Origin: CP2-2F sp034432555
Lineage (GTDB): Bacteria; Chloroflexota; Anaerolineae; Aggregatilineales; UBA2796
NCBI GenBank assembly: GCA_034432555.1
Contig: DAOUBW010000026.1
Coordinates: 1 to 64,000 of the forward strand
Length of the DNA stretch: 64,000 bases
Direction: 5' to 3'
Position 1 is the first letter of the stretch. Every line of letters begins with the position of its first letter. The position numbers were made by a program, and so were the translations under genes. The notes below the pieces were generated by a model. That model was not told the DNA's origin and ran no database searches. It saw only the letters and a list, made by a program, of their open reading frames with translations. Positions 15,743 through 24,361 of the stretch are shown in pieces.

Positions 15743-16585
15743 GTGGCGCGCTACCGTGCCCTGATCGCCTATGAAGGCAGCGCTTATCGCGGCTTTCAGC
15801 GCTTGCGTGGAACAGCCGCCGCGCCAACGGTGCAAGGCGCGCTGGAGGCAGCGCTTGAAAGGCTGACCGAGCAGACGGTAGCCGTTATTGCCGCCGGGCG
15901 CACTGATAGCGGCGTTCATGCCAGCGGGCAAGTCATCGCCTTTGATTTGGTGTGGCGGCACAACGAGACGGCGCTGCAAAATGCCTTGAACGCGCTGCTG
16001 CCTGATGATATTGCTGTGCTGCACCTTGCCCTTGCTGCGGATGATTTTCATCCACGCTATCAGGCACTAGCGCGCACCTATGAGTATCGCACCTATTGTG
16101 CGGCAGTGCGCCAGCCTTTGTTAGCACGCAATCATTGGCGCATTGCACCGCCTTGCGACCTAGCGCTGATGAACAGCGCCGCAGCCTTGCTGATTGGTCA
16201 GCATGATTTCGCCAGTTTCGGCACGCCGCCACTTGGCGAACGCGGTACGACGCAGCGCACAGTTTTCGCGGCGGCATGGCAGGCACTGCCCGATCAGTTC
16301 GGCGTGCCGTGTGCGGTATTCCGCATCACAGCCGATGCCTTCCTGTACCGCATGGTGCGTGCGATTGTGGGCAGTTTGGCAGCCGTTGGGCAAAGCAAAC
16401 TGAGCCTCGCCGCCTTTGAGGCAGCCTTTCGCGCAGCGGATCGCTCAGCCATTCGGCAGTTAGCGCCGCCGCACGGCTTAACCTTGACTGAAGTAACGTT
16501 TAGAGAAACGAACGCAGACAGCAAGCGGGAAAACGCCCGCTGGAGTGCAGAAGATGAGATACAAGACCTATACACCTACCCTTGA
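15743..16585 (+). CDS. truA: tRNA pseudouridine(38-40) synthase TruA
   Basis: TruA isomerises uridines 38-40 in the tRNA anticodon arm. The 280-residue product starts at a GTG (MARYRALIAYEGSAYRGFQR) and has the catalytic segment AAGRTDSGVHASGQ with Asp55. The C-terminal half has FLYRMVRAIVGSL. The last 32 bases overlap the L13 gene in another frame, an unusually long overlap for this cluster. The rplQ-truA-rplM-rpsI order is common in Gram-positive and related groups. Confidence 0.94.
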   Translation: MARYRALIAYEGSAYRGFQRLRGTAAAPTVQGALEAALERLTEQTVAVIAAGRTDSGVHASGQVIAFDLVWRHNETALQNALNALLPDDIAVLHLALAADDFHPRYQALARTYEYRTYCAAVRQPLLARNHWRIAPPCDLALMNSAAALLIGQHDFASFGTPPLGERGTTQRTVFAAAWQALPDQFGVPCAVFRITADAFLYRMVRAIVGSLAAVGQSKLSLAAFEAAFRAADRSAIRQLAPPHGLTLTEVTFRETNADSKRENARWSAEDEIQDLYTYP

Positions 16586-17012
16586 GAGCGCCGCAAGTGA
16601 GCGCAAATGGTATGTGGTGGACGCGACAGATGCGATCTTGGGGCGTTTGGCGGCTCGCATTGCTGCGGTGCTGCGCGGTAAGCACAAGACCACTTTCGCG
16701 CCGCACATTGATAGTGGCGATTATGTGATCGTCATCAACGCCGACAAAGTGCGCGTGACCGAAGATCGCCTTGATACCAAATTTTACTACCGCCATTCGC
16801 AGTTCCCGGGCGGCTTTCGGCAGACGCCGCTGCGCGAGATGCTCGCCAAGCATCCAGATCGTGTTATCGAGATCGCGGTGAAGGGCATGTTGCCGCACAA
16901 CCGCTTGGGGCGCCAAATGGCAAAGAAGCTGAAAGTTTACGCTGGCAGCGCGCACCCACACGGCGCACAACTGCCGCAGGTGCTAGATATTTCTGAGGTG
17001 AAGAAGGCATGA
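16554..17012 (+). CDS. rplM: 50S ribosomal protein L13
   Basis: L13 binds 23S rRNA early. The 152-residue product from ATG 16554 has KWYVVDATDAILGRLAARIA and GMLPHNRLGRQMAKKLKVY. GGAG at 16542-16545 lies eight bases upstream of this ATG; the in-frame GTG at 16545 falls within it and is rejected. The start lies inside the truA gene and the stop overlaps the S9 start by four bases. Confidence 0.96.
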   Translation: MRYKTYTPTLESAASERKWYVVDATDAILGRLAARIAAVLRGKHKTTFAPHIDSGDYVIVINADKVRVTEDRLDTKFYYRHSQFPGGFRQTPLREMLAKHPDRVIEIAVKGMLPHNRLGRQMAKKLKVYAGSAHPHGAQLPQVLDISEVKKA

Positions 17013-17407
17013 GTGGCAGACAATATGTAGAAGGCATTGGGCGGCGCAAGGAAGCCAGCGCCCGCGTCCGCCTTTATCCCGGTGGCACGGGTGATGTCAT
17101 CATTAACGATAAGCAGGGCGGTGAATATCTGCCGCGCTTGGGCGATTTGGATGCAGCCTTGATGCCGCTGCGCGTCTGCGGCATGGAAGGTAGCCTTGAT
17201 ATGACTGTCAAGGTGCAGGGCGGCGGCATCACAGGGCAAACTGGCGCCATCCAGCTTGGCGTGGCGCGTGCCATCCTCAAGATTGACCCTGAGAAACGCT
17301 CGACGCTGCGGCAGGCAGGCTTCCTCACACGCGATCCGCGTGCGAAGGAACGCAAGAAGCCCGGTCTGCGCCGCGCACGCAAGGCACCAACCTACACCAA
17401 ACGCTAG
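17009..17407 (+). CDS. rpsI: 30S ribosomal protein S9
   Basis: S9 is a 30S head protein whose C-terminal tail touches the P-site tRNA anticodon. The 132-residue product has the start YVEGIGRRKEASARVRLYPG, GGGITGQTGAIQLGVARAI, and ends in the conserved basic tail RRARKAPTYTKR. It overlaps L13 by four bases and is the last gene of the ribosomal cluster, followed by a strong hairpin. Confidence 0.97.
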   Translation: MSGRQYVEGIGRRKEASARVRLYPGGTGDVIINDKQGGEYLPRLGDLDAALMPLRVCGMEGSLDMTVKVQGGGITGQTGAIQLGVARAILKIDPEKRSTLRQAGFLTRDPRAKERKKPGLRRARKAPTYTKR

Positions 17408-17430
17408 CCACGCGCTACGCACGGCTTTTC

Positions 17431-17473
17431 AAAACCGGCTCATCGGCTGTCTAGGCAGTTGATGAGCCGTTTT
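17431..17473. terminator. Bidirectional terminator between rpsI and the BMP gene
   Basis: CGGCTCATC (17436-17444) pairs perfectly with GATGAGCCG (17461-17469) around a 16-nt loop. AAAA before and TTTT after the stem can extend it and provide a T run on both strands. It lies between two genes that point at each other, so it probably ends transcription from both sides. Confidence 0.8.
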
Positions 17474-17492
17474 GGGGATGTAACCCCAGTGC

Positions 17493-18533
17493 TTATTCAG
17501 GGCGTGTGCCGTCGCTCTTGAGTCGCCCTTCTGCTAAGTCTGCCTGAAGTTGCAGCAGTTCCTCTTTCACTGCCTCTGGGATGACCGTCTCAAAGTCGTG
17601 GAAAGGCGCCAGCGCCACTTCGCCAATGTAGTTAGCCTCTTTCAGGCTGCCGGCTGCCACTTGCTCAATAATATCCGCCACACCCTCGGTAATCAGCTTT
17701 AAGCCGCTGGTCACAAGACAGGGTTGCGCCTCTGGCACAGTGAACCACTGATCGGTATCTATGCCGATGCAATAGCGCGGATTATCGGCTGTGGTGCGCT
17801 TGGCAACTTCTTGCAAACCGCCGTTGCCCGTTTTGCCGCCACCACTGAAGATGACATCCGCACCCTGATCCATCGCTTGTGCCGCAGTTTGGGCGCCCCA
17901 AGCCGGGTCTTCAAAGGCGACCACAAGGCTGCCGGGATGATAGGTTGCCAGAATGCGAATATCAGGGTTGGCAAAGCGTGCGCCTGCCTCAAAGCCCTCG
18001 CGGAAGCGCACCACCGGCGGCAGATCGGTAGGCAGCACGGCACCAATGATGCCGCTGCGCGAGAGGCGCACTGCCAAAACGCCCGTCAGAAAGCCGATCT
18101 GATCCTCGGGGAAGATAAGCCCTGTAAGGTTGGATAAACGCTCACCCTTGCCTTCCATCAGCAGTTCGGCGTCCACATCCACCATGACGAAGTGTGTATC
18201 GGGATATTGCTTGGCTGCCTCAAAGGTGGCATCGCCTAAGGCGAAGCCAACGCTGACGATCACATCATACTCTTGGTCGGCAAAGAGGCGCAGGTTGTTA
18301 GCATAATCTTCTGGGTCGGTCGTCTCAATAAAATCTGCGATGCCGCCTAATTTATCGGCAGCCAGTTTTGCGCCTTCCCACGCGCTTTGGTTAAAGCTGC
18401 GATCATCCACCGGTCCAATATCGGTCACCAACCCGATCCGAAACTCGGTTTGGGCGCGGATGGCGGACGGCTTGGCTGCGGAGAGGCTCCCTAGCACAGC
18501 CACGATTACAAACAAGGCAATCATACGTCTCAT
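17493..18533 (-). CDS. BMP/PnrA-family substrate-binding protein
   Basis: This is a periplasmic-type binding protein of the BMP family, which feeds nucleosides or similar ligands to ABC importers. Starting at ATG 18533 (AGGAG seven bases upstream) it has 346 residues: a hydrophobic signal peptide (about 1-28), then FRIGLVTDIGPVDDRSFNQ and DVIVSVGFALGDATFEAAKQ, typical of the family. No lipobox Cys is visible in the signal peptide, although most family members are lipoproteins. No ABC ATPase or permease gene lies nearby, so its partner is unknown. The ligand cannot be read from sequence. Confidence 0.85.
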   Translation of the reverse strand: MRRMIALFVIVAVLGSLSAAKPSAIRAQTEFRIGLVTDIGPVDDRSFNQSAWEGAKLAADKLGGIADFIETTDPEDYANNLRLFADQEYDVIVSVGFALGDATFEAAKQYPDTHFVMVDVDAELLMEGKGERLSNLTGLIFPEDQIGFLTGVLAVRLSRSGIIGAVLPTDLPPVVRFREGFEAGARFANPDIRILATYHPGSLVVAFEDPAWGAQTAAQAMDQGADVIFSGGGKTGNGGLQEVAKRTTADNPRYCIGIDTDQWFTVPEAQPCLVTSGLKLITEGVADIIEQVAAGSLKEANYIGEVALAPFHDFETVIPEAVKEELLQLQADLAEGRLKSDGTRPE

Positions 18534-18586
18534 GTCCCGACTCCTACACACTGAGCAGTTAATGTTTAGGCAGAGATAGGCAAGCG

Positions 18587-18595
18587 ATTGTACCA
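18587..18595 (-). promoter_or_regulatory. Extended -10 element for the BMP gene
   Basis: On the minus strand TGGTACAAT reads across these bases, an extended -10 box about 55 bases before the BMP start codon. No good -35 box is visible at the usual distance. Confidence 0.4.
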
Positions 18596-18618
18596 TTATG
18601 GCACATCTTCTGCACAGT

Positions 18619-18648
18619 TTGCTTGTAGGCGCGTCTTTTTGGTATAGT
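18619..18648 (+). promoter_or_regulatory. Candidate promoter for the glycosyltransferase pair
   Basis: TTGCTT (18619-18624) and TATAGT (18643-18648) are 18 bases apart, and the start codon of the downstream glycosyltransferase is 20 bases further on. It faces away from the BMP promoter in the same 135-base gap. Confidence 0.45.
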
Positions 18649-18668
18649 TACTCTCTTGAGAGGCGTTT

Positions 18669-19577
18669 ATGACAGCACAAGCAGACATCGGTATCGTCAT
18701 TGTCAATTGGAACACACGCGACCTGCTGCGCGGCTGCTTGCGCTCACTAGCACGGAGTGAGGCACGTGTGGTGCAGCGTGTGGTGCTGGTGGATAATGCC
18801 AGCAGCGATGGCAGTGCGGCGATGGTGCGCGCCGAATTTCCCGATGTGACTCTGATCGAAAACACGCAAAATACGGGCTATGCCGCCGCCAATAATCTTG
18901 GGCTGCGGCGGCTTGGCTTTGGGCAGCCCTCCGCTGCGGATGCGCCGCGCTATGCCCTGCTGCTGAACCCGGATACCGAACTGCCGCCCGATGCCCTCTC
19001 TCAAATGGTAGCCCGCCTTGATGCCGATCCACAGCTTGGCGCGGCAGGTCCGCGCTTGGTGCTGCCAGATGGTAAGCTCGACCTTGCCTGCCGCCGCAGT
19101 TTTCCCACACCAGAAGTCGCTCTGTGGCGCATGGTTGGCTTGAGCAAGTTATTTCCCAAAAGCCGCCTGTTTGGGCGCTATAATCTGACCTACTTAGATG
19201 AACACCTTGAGACAGAAGTAGACTGTGTGGTGGGCGCCTTTATGATGGTGCGCCGCGAAGTAATTGGGCGCGTTGGGCTGCTGGATGAAACATTCTGGAT
19301 GTACGGAGAAGATATAGATTGGGCGTATCGAATCAAACAAGACGGGTGGAAAATCCTGTACTATCCGAAGGTGACGGTCTTACACATCAAGCGGGCAGCC
19401 AGCCGCCAGAATCCGCGGACGAAGCTGGAATTTCAGCGCGCCAGCCTGATCTTCTACCACAAACACTACGCACGGACAACGCCGCGCCTGATGCATTGGG
19501 CAGTGCTGCTGGGGCTGCTGATCAAGGGCGGTCGTCCGCTGTGGGCAGACATACAGGCGTTGGGCAAATCACATTGA
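18669..19577 (+). CDS. Family 2 glycosyltransferase
   Basis: The 302-residue product is a GT-A fold glycosyltransferase of the rhamnosyltransferase-like type. It begins IGIVIVNWNTRDLLRGCLRS, has VLVDNASSDGSAAMV for the nucleotide-sugar site, the DXD-like LLNPDTELPPDAL and the acceptor-side segment WMYGEDIDWAYRIKQDGWK. It probably adds a sugar to a lipid-linked or surface polysaccharide on the cytoplasmic face. The next gene encodes the initiating sugar-phosphate transferase and starts within its last four bases, which supports joint expression. Donor and acceptor are unknown. Confidence 0.88.
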   Translation: MTAQADIGIVIVNWNTRDLLRGCLRSLARSEARVVQRVVLVDNASSDGSAAMVRAEFPDVTLIENTQNTGYAAANNLGLRRLGFGQPSAADAPRYALLLNPDTELPPDALSQMVARLDADPQLGAAGPRLVLPDGKLDLACRRSFPTPEVALWRMVGLSKLFPKSRLFGRYNLTYLDEHLETEVDCVVGAFMMVRREVIGRVGLLDETFWMYGEDIDWAYRIKQDGWKILYYPKVTVLHIKRAASRQNPRTKLEFQRASLIFYHKHYARTTPRLMHWAVLLGLLIKGGRPLWADIQALGKSH

Positions 19578-20998
19578 CGGCTGAACCACCGCCGCGCCTA
19601 CGTGGTGCGTTGGCAATTCTGCTGGTGCTGATTGATATTGGGATGCTCGGCGCAGCTTTTGTGTTGGGCTATTTTGCGCGCCGTGAGGTGCCGCTGTTTG
19701 CCGCGCCGATTGATCCGCCCTCACTGCGTAGCTATATCCCGGTCTTCATCATCCAAACCCTCACCATCCTAACCATCTTCTACTTCGCACGGCTTTACCA
19801 TCAGCGGCGGGCTGCCAGCCGTATTGATACGCTTTATGCGATTGCCGCTTCTGTCTCAATCGGCGTGGTTATGTCTAACGGCTTTTCAAGCATTCTGCTG
19901 AAAGGCACAGGCATCGGTACAGATTATCCACGCCAAATGATCCTCTATGTGTGGTTTTTCACACTCATTACAATGACGGTTGGGCGCGAACTGCACCGCC
20001 AAATCACGGTGCGCCTACGTAAGCTAGGCTTTGCGCGTGACCGCGTGCTGATTGTGGGCGCCGGCGAAGTGGCGCAAGGCATCATTCAGCACATTCATGC
20101 CAACCCACAGCTTGGCTATCGGATTGTGGGTGCCGTCAACGGGCAGACGGGAAAATCGGTGGCGCATGTGCCAATCATCGGCTCGGCGGCTGCCCTTTCC
20201 GATCTCATTGACACTTATCACATTGATGAGGTGATCATTGCGCAGCCAGAACTCCAGCGGCAAGAATTGGTTGGGCTGGTGGCGCGCTGCCAACGTGGGC
20301 GGGTCAGCATCAAAATCTACCCTGACCTATTCAGCTATATGGCAGGCGGCATGAGCGTGGACGATCTGGGCGGGCTGCCCCTGCTTTCGGTGCGCGATGT
20401 GGCGTTGCGCGGCTGGAAGCTCTCGCTCAAGCGCGGCTTGGATATTTTCGGCGCCGCGGCGGGCTTGATCTTCCTCTCGCCATTCATGCTGCTGACCGCT
20501 ATTTTGATCAAGCGCGAGTCGCCGGGTCCTGTCTTTTTTGCCCAAGAGCGTATGGGCTTGGATGGTCGCCCGTTTCCAATGCTCAAGTTTCGCTCGATGC
20601 GCGTTGACTCTGAGAAGGGCGGTCCCGGCTGGACGACGGCGAACGATCCGCGTGTGACGCGCATTGGCAAATGGATGCGCCGCAACAACTGGGATGAAAT
20701 TCCGAACCTGATCAACGTGCTGCTAGGACATATGAGCCTTGTCGGTCCGCGCCCCGAACAAACGCACTTTGTGCAGCAGTTCCGCGAGCGCATTCCGCGC
20801 TATATGGAGCGCCACCGCGAAAAGGCGGGTATGACCGGCTGGGCGCAGGTGAACGGCTTGCGTGGCGATACCAGCATTGAGGAACGCATTAAATATGACT
20901 TGTGGTACGTGGAAAACTGGTCATTCTGGCTAGATGTGAAGATCATTCTGAGGACGATTATACAAACGCTGACCGGCAGAAGCAAAAACGCTTACTAA
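19574..20998 (+). CDS. Polyprenyl-phosphate sugar-1-phosphate transferase (WcaJ-like)
   Basis: This membrane enzyme likely starts surface polysaccharide synthesis by moving a sugar phosphate onto undecaprenyl phosphate. It has four N-terminal membrane segments, a CoA-binding-like middle domain (VLIVGAGEVAQGIIQHI) and a C-terminal sugar transferase domain with KRGLDIFGAAAGLIFLSPF, ERMGLDGRPFPMLKFRSM and RPEQTHFVQQF. The start is uncertain: a TTG at 19574 overlapping the upstream stop (TTGA) gives 474 residues; a GTG at 19541 is an alternative. Earlier in-frame codons lie inside the glycosyltransferase and give a low-complexity tail unlike the family. Confidence 0.87.
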   Translation: MTAEPPPRLRGALAILLVLIDIGMLGAAFVLGYFARREVPLFAAPIDPPSLRSYIPVFIIQTLTILTIFYFARLYHQRRAASRIDTLYAIAASVSIGVVMSNGFSSILLKGTGIGTDYPRQMILYVWFFTLITMTVGRELHRQITVRLRKLGFARDRVLIVGAGEVAQGIIQHIHANPQLGYRIVGAVNGQTGKSVAHVPIIGSAAALSDLIDTYHIDEVIIAQPELQRQELVGLVARCQRGRVSIKIYPDLFSYMAGGMSVDDLGGLPLLSVRDVALRGWKLSLKRGLDIFGAAAGLIFLSPFMLLTAILIKRESPGPVFFAQERMGLDGRPFPMLKFRSMRVDSEKGGPGWTTANDPRVTRIGKWMRRNNWDEIPNLINVLLGHMSLVGPRPEQTHFVQQFRERIPRYMERHREKAGMTGWAQVNGLRGDTSIEERIKYDLWYVENWSFWLDVKIILRTIIQTLTGRSKNAY

Positions 20999-21021
20999 GT
21001 GCGAAAGTGTTGTGATTCATC

Positions 21022-22347
21022 TTGGGCGAATTTCTGATCATCCTGCTGCTTATCATCGCCAATGGCGTCTTTGCGATGTCTGAAACTGCCTTGCTCTCAT
21101 CGCGCAAGGCACGCTTGCAGCAGCGCGCCAACGCAGGCGATGCACGTGCTGCGGCAGCCCTTGAACTTGCCAATAAGCCGAACACCTTCCTTGCCACGGT
21201 GCAAATTGGCATCACACTGATTGGCATTCTAGCGGGCGCGTTCGGTGGTGCGACGTTAGCAGGCGCACTGTCGGATATTTTACGGACTGTGCCGTTTCTG
21301 GCGCCTTCCGCCGAAGCTATCGCCTTCACCTTGATTGTGTTACTGATAACCTATCTATCGCTCATTATCGGCGAACTTGTGCCAAAACAACTCGCCCTGA
21401 ATAACCCTGAGAAAATAGTTTCGTTTGTTGCGGCGCCGATGAGCGTTCTCTCGCAGCTTACGGCGCCCTTTGTACACTTGCTAGACGGTTCTACCAATTT
21501 GCTGCTACGGCTGCTGAATGTGCGCCCTTCAGATGAGCCAGCCGTGACCGAAGAAGAAATCAAGGTGATGATCGCACAAGGCGCCCAAACAGGCACTTTT
21601 GAGGAAGTTGAACGCGAATTGGTGGATGGCGTTTTCAGCCTTGCCGATGTGCGCGTGGATGCGCTCATGACGCCGCGTACAGAAGTGACCTGGTTTGAGG
21701 TGAATGAGCCAATTGAATCCGTGCGACAGAAGATTATTGAAAGTGGCAGATCGCGCTTTCCGGTGGCACGCGGCAGCCTTGACGATGTCATCGGTGTGGT
21801 GCGTGCAAAAGACTTGTTGGCACGCGCCCTTGAAGGGCTGCCTTTTGATCTGACGGCAAGCCTGCAACCGCCACTGTTTGTGCCAGAATCGCTGACGGCG
21901 CTTAAAATGCTCAACCAATTCCGTGATGCGAATACGCACATCGCGCTGATTATTGATGAATATGGCGGCTTGCGCGGCGTGGTGACCATTGCCGATATTT
22001 TAGCAGAGATCGTTGGCGGTATTTACCTCGAAGAAGAAGCCGTTGAACCAGATGTGGTGCAGCGCGAAGATGGCTCGTGGCTGATTGACGGCATGTTCAT
22101 GATGGATGATCTGGAAGAAATGTTCCCCGTACTGAACTTGCCCGCTGAATCTGAGCGCGAGTACCAGACGTTGGGTGGCTACCTGATGAGCCAATTCGGG
22201 CGCATTCCGCAGGTGGGCGATCTGCATGAGACGGATGGGCTGCGCTTCGAGGTGGTGGATATGGACGGCTACCGCGTGGATCGCGTTCTGGTGGCAAAAA
22301 TTCCGCCGCCTCAGGATGCTGAAACGGCGGAAAACAGCGACACCTAA
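21022..22347 (+). CDS. CNNM/CorC-type membrane protein with CBS domains
   Basis: The 441-residue protein has the hemolysin-C/CNNM layout: an N-terminal DUF21 membrane domain (about 1-200, with GVFAMSETALLSSRKARLQQ), paired CBS domains (about 210-335, with VDALMTPRTEV and IALIIDEYGGLRGVVTIADI) and a C-terminal CorC/HlyC domain. Relatives are linked to magnesium and cobalt efflux; older names call them hemolysins. It starts at a TTG with no strong ribosome-binding site, and starting at the later ATG 21076 would cut the first membrane segment. Its stop overlaps the stop of the facing gene. Confidence 0.87.
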   Translation: MGEFLIILLLIIANGVFAMSETALLSSRKARLQQRANAGDARAAAALELANKPNTFLATVQIGITLIGILAGAFGGATLAGALSDILRTVPFLAPSAEAIAFTLIVLLITYLSLIIGELVPKQLALNNPEKIVSFVAAPMSVLSQLTAPFVHLLDGSTNLLLRLLNVRPSDEPAVTEEEIKVMIAQGAQTGTFEEVERELVDGVFSLADVRVDALMTPRTEVTWFEVNEPIESVRQKIIESGRSRFPVARGSLDDVIGVVRAKDLLARALEGLPFDLTASLQPPLFVPESLTALKMLNQFRDANTHIALIIDEYGGLRGVVTIADILAEIVGGIYLEEEAVEPDVVQREDGSWLIDGMFMMDDLEEMFPVLNLPAESEREYQTLGGYLMSQFGRIPQVGDLHETDGLRFEVVDMDGYRVDRVLVAKIPPPQDAETAENSDT

Positions 22348-22898
22348 AAGCTGGCGCGGGTGGGCAGCGGCGTTGGTGTGGGCGAGGGCGTCAGGGTGAT
22401 GACGGGCAAGCGCGGCGCACGCGGAATAGGCGTGCTGGTTGGGGCGCGTGTCCACTCGAACGGGCAGCGGAAGCGCTTGGCAAACGGCGGCACACCATTC
22501 GCGTTGTAAGGTCCGTCAAACCACTGCACGGTGAAGATGGGCAGCGTGCGGTCAATCACAGCGGCGATGCGGCTGCCATCGCGGGCAGTTTGCAGCACAG
22601 CCCTGCCGGCGACTTCTGTCAGGTCATCAAAGACGAAGATCGTCAGGCGGTAGCCGCTGCTATCAGGGCGAATGCCCCACACTTCAAATTCGCGCCATTC
22701 CGCATCGCAGTAGATCACTAGGCGATCTGTCGGATCGCCTTCCACGCGACCATCATCAGGGTTGAACCCTTCAAATTCGGGCGTGTCTTGCGCGTAGGCT
22801 TTGGGCAGGTTTGGCGTGCCAGCGCCTAGCCCAACTACGAATAATCCACAGAGCAAGGCAACCGCGATCAGGATCACGAGAAAAGTCTTTGCGCGCAT
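22344..22898 (-). CDS. Secreted protein of unknown function
   Basis: I do not recognise this family. The product (184 residues from ATG 22898, nine bases after GAGGA; an ATG at 22907 directly abuts that site and is less likely) has a signal peptide or anchor (about 5-28), a central domain of about 110 residues (FNPDDGRVEGDPTDRLVIYC onward, with two Cys) and a Pro/Thr-rich tail with TPSPTPTPLPT. It is the last gene of the minus-strand run that begins with the VWA/FHA gene. Its stop overlaps the stop of the CBS protein gene on the other strand. Confidence 0.7.
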   Translation of the reverse strand: MRAKTFLVILIAVALLCGLFVVGLGAGTPNLPKAYAQDTPEFEGFNPDDGRVEGDPTDRLVIYCDAEWREFEVWGIRPDSSGYRLTIFVFDDLTEVAGRAVLQTARDGSRIAAVIDRTLPIFTVQWFDGPYNANGVPPFAKRFRCPFEWTRAPTSTPIPRAPRLPVITLTPSPTPTPLPTRASF

Positions 22899-22957
22899 GA
22901 TGTCCATTCCTCAACGCCGTTTTTTGACCATTATACAGCAGGCTAATGCTGGAATGA

Positions 22958-23788
22958 TCAGGGCAGGGCTGCCTCGATGAAAATTGTCTCGCCTGCCTTT
23001 AAGCAGAGCGGCACATCTAAGCGTGTGCCGCGGGCGCGCAGACGGTAGCAGCCGGCGGGTAAATCCGCTAGGGTGAAGTTTTCATTGAAGGCGGGATCGC
23101 TGCGTAAGTTCGGGTCGGAATAGGTGAAGGTGTACGGCGCACGCGTTGGCGCAGAAAGCGTGAGGCGCACACCCAGCGCAGGGGAGCCATCAGCATTGAG
23201 CAAGCGCCCGATCAAGGTGCCAGTGCCGCGCAGCGGTGCATACCACAGCTCCGGGTTGCGCGTGGCAAAGTAATCATCGGCGCTGCCAACGCGCACTTCA
23301 AAGTGCAAGTGGCTGCCTAAGGCGATGCCTGTCGCACCGACTGCGCCGATCACTTCACCTTGCACCACTTGCTGCCCAACCTCTACGTCAATGCGGTGGA
23401 GATGCCCGTAGAGCGTGAACAGCGCCCCGCCTTCAGGGGCTTCCAAAGCGTGCTGCACAATAATCAGGTTGCCGTAGAAGTTCAGCTTCTCGCCAAAGAG
23501 GCGCTCAAAGTCGTTGCCGGCATAGTAGATTGTGCCGTCGGCGGCTGCTAAGACGGGCGTGCCACGCGGATTGACCATATCCACGCCGTGATGAATGGGC
23601 GATTGATGGTTGCGGTGCCAGCCATAGGGAAAGCCAACCGCTGATTGGGCATTAGCGCGCAGCGCGATCGGGCGCGCCAGCCAGTAATGGGTGTTCTCCA
23701 CCACATAGCCGGCTGATTCCTGCCCAAGTGCAGGGGATAGGCTGAGCAGCAGGCAGATCATGAGCAGGTAGCCGAGTGATTTTCGCAC
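22958..23788 (-). CDS. Secreted M23-family peptidase
   Basis: This is a zinc endopeptidase of the LytM/M23 type that probably cuts peptidoglycan cross-bridges. Starting at GTG 23788 (GGAG seven bases upstream) it has 276 residues: signal peptide (about 1-22), M23 domain with ligands His66 and Asp70 (HHGVDM) and the HxH motif at His160-His162 (SHLHFEV), and a C-terminal beta-sandwich of the carboxypeptidase-regulatory type (GRLLNADGSPALGVRLTL). All catalytic motifs are present, so it should be active. The gene starts four bases after the nuclease gene stop. Confidence 0.88.
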   Translation of the reverse strand: MRKSLGYLLMICLLLSLSPALGQESAGYVVENTHYWLARPIALRANAQSAVGFPYGWHRNHQSPIHHGVDMVNPRGTPVLAAADGTIYYAGNDFERLFGEKLNFYGNLIIVQHALEAPEGGALFTLYGHLHRIDVEVGQQVVQGEVIGAVGATGIALGSHLHFEVRVGSADDYFATRNPELWYAPLRGTGTLIGRLLNADGSPALGVRLTLSAPTRAPYTFTYSDPNLRSDPAFNENFTLADLPAGCYRLRARGTRLDVPLCLKAGETIFIEAALP

Positions 23789-23792
23789 GAAG

Positions 23793-24359
23793 TTACTCCG
23801 AACGGCGTTCGCCGTTACAGGTGCTGGGCGACCACAGCCCGCGCCCGACTTGGCGCGCCTCGCTCTGCACCTGCCTAAATTGACGTTGATATTTGTGGGC
23901 GTTGCCGCGATAAGTGTACTCAAAAGCATAGCCTTCCGCGATCATCTGCATGTTATAGAGCCTGCCATCGGCAAACCACACAAAGCGCAGATAGCGATCA
24001 AACTGATCGCGGTCGTCTTGGGAAGTGTCTGCCTCAAGGTAGACGGTCTGCCCTTCCAACAGCCGTTTGGCATAGGCAGATGCCTCTCGTCCGAAACACT
24101 GGACAGGGCGGTTCGGATCAACCGACTCCGGCGTATCCATGCCAAGCATTCGCACGCGCCAGCGCACGCCGTTCACCAGCACATCGGCAGTGTCGCCGTC
24201 TACAACGCGGCTAACGCGCCCTTCGGTCAGGTTGCGCGGCATGGTTGGGTAGTTAATGGTCAGTGGCGGCGCGGTTGGTTGGCTAATGACGCTACCCAAA
24301 TCGCCACAAGCGGCAAGGCTGAGCAAAAGCGCCAGCAGCAAACGGAAAGGCTTAAGCAT
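23793..24359 (-). CDS. Thermonuclease-like lipoprotein
   Basis: This belongs to the staphylococcal nuclease family, Ca-dependent enzymes that cut DNA and RNA. From ATG 24359 (GGAG six bases upstream) it has 188 residues. The lipobox LAAC ends at Cys18, predicting a lipoprotein on the outer side of the membrane. The nuclease domain has VVDGDTADVLVNG, RMLGMDTPESVD and FDRYLRFVWF, which carry the expected Asp, Glu and two Arg positions. Role (nutrient nucleic acid or defence) is unknown. It lies between the reductase and the M23 peptidase genes with gaps of a few bases. Confidence 0.86.
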   Translation of the reverse strand: MLKPFRLLLALLLSLAACGDLGSVISQPTAPPLTINYPTMPRNLTEGRVSRVVDGDTADVLVNGVRWRVRMLGMDTPESVDPNRPVQCFGREASAYAKRLLEGQTVYLEADTSQDDRDQFDRYLRFVWFADGRLYNMQMIAEGYAFEYTYRGNAHKYQRQFRQVQSEARQVGRGLWSPSTCNGERRSE

Positions 24360-24361
24360 TC

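Noticed and set aside
19319..19573. Longer N-terminus for the sugar transferase, starting inside the glycosyltransferase gene
   Set aside because: The added 85 residues are low complexity and come from the +1 frame of a conserved gene; the family begins with membrane segments near the later start.
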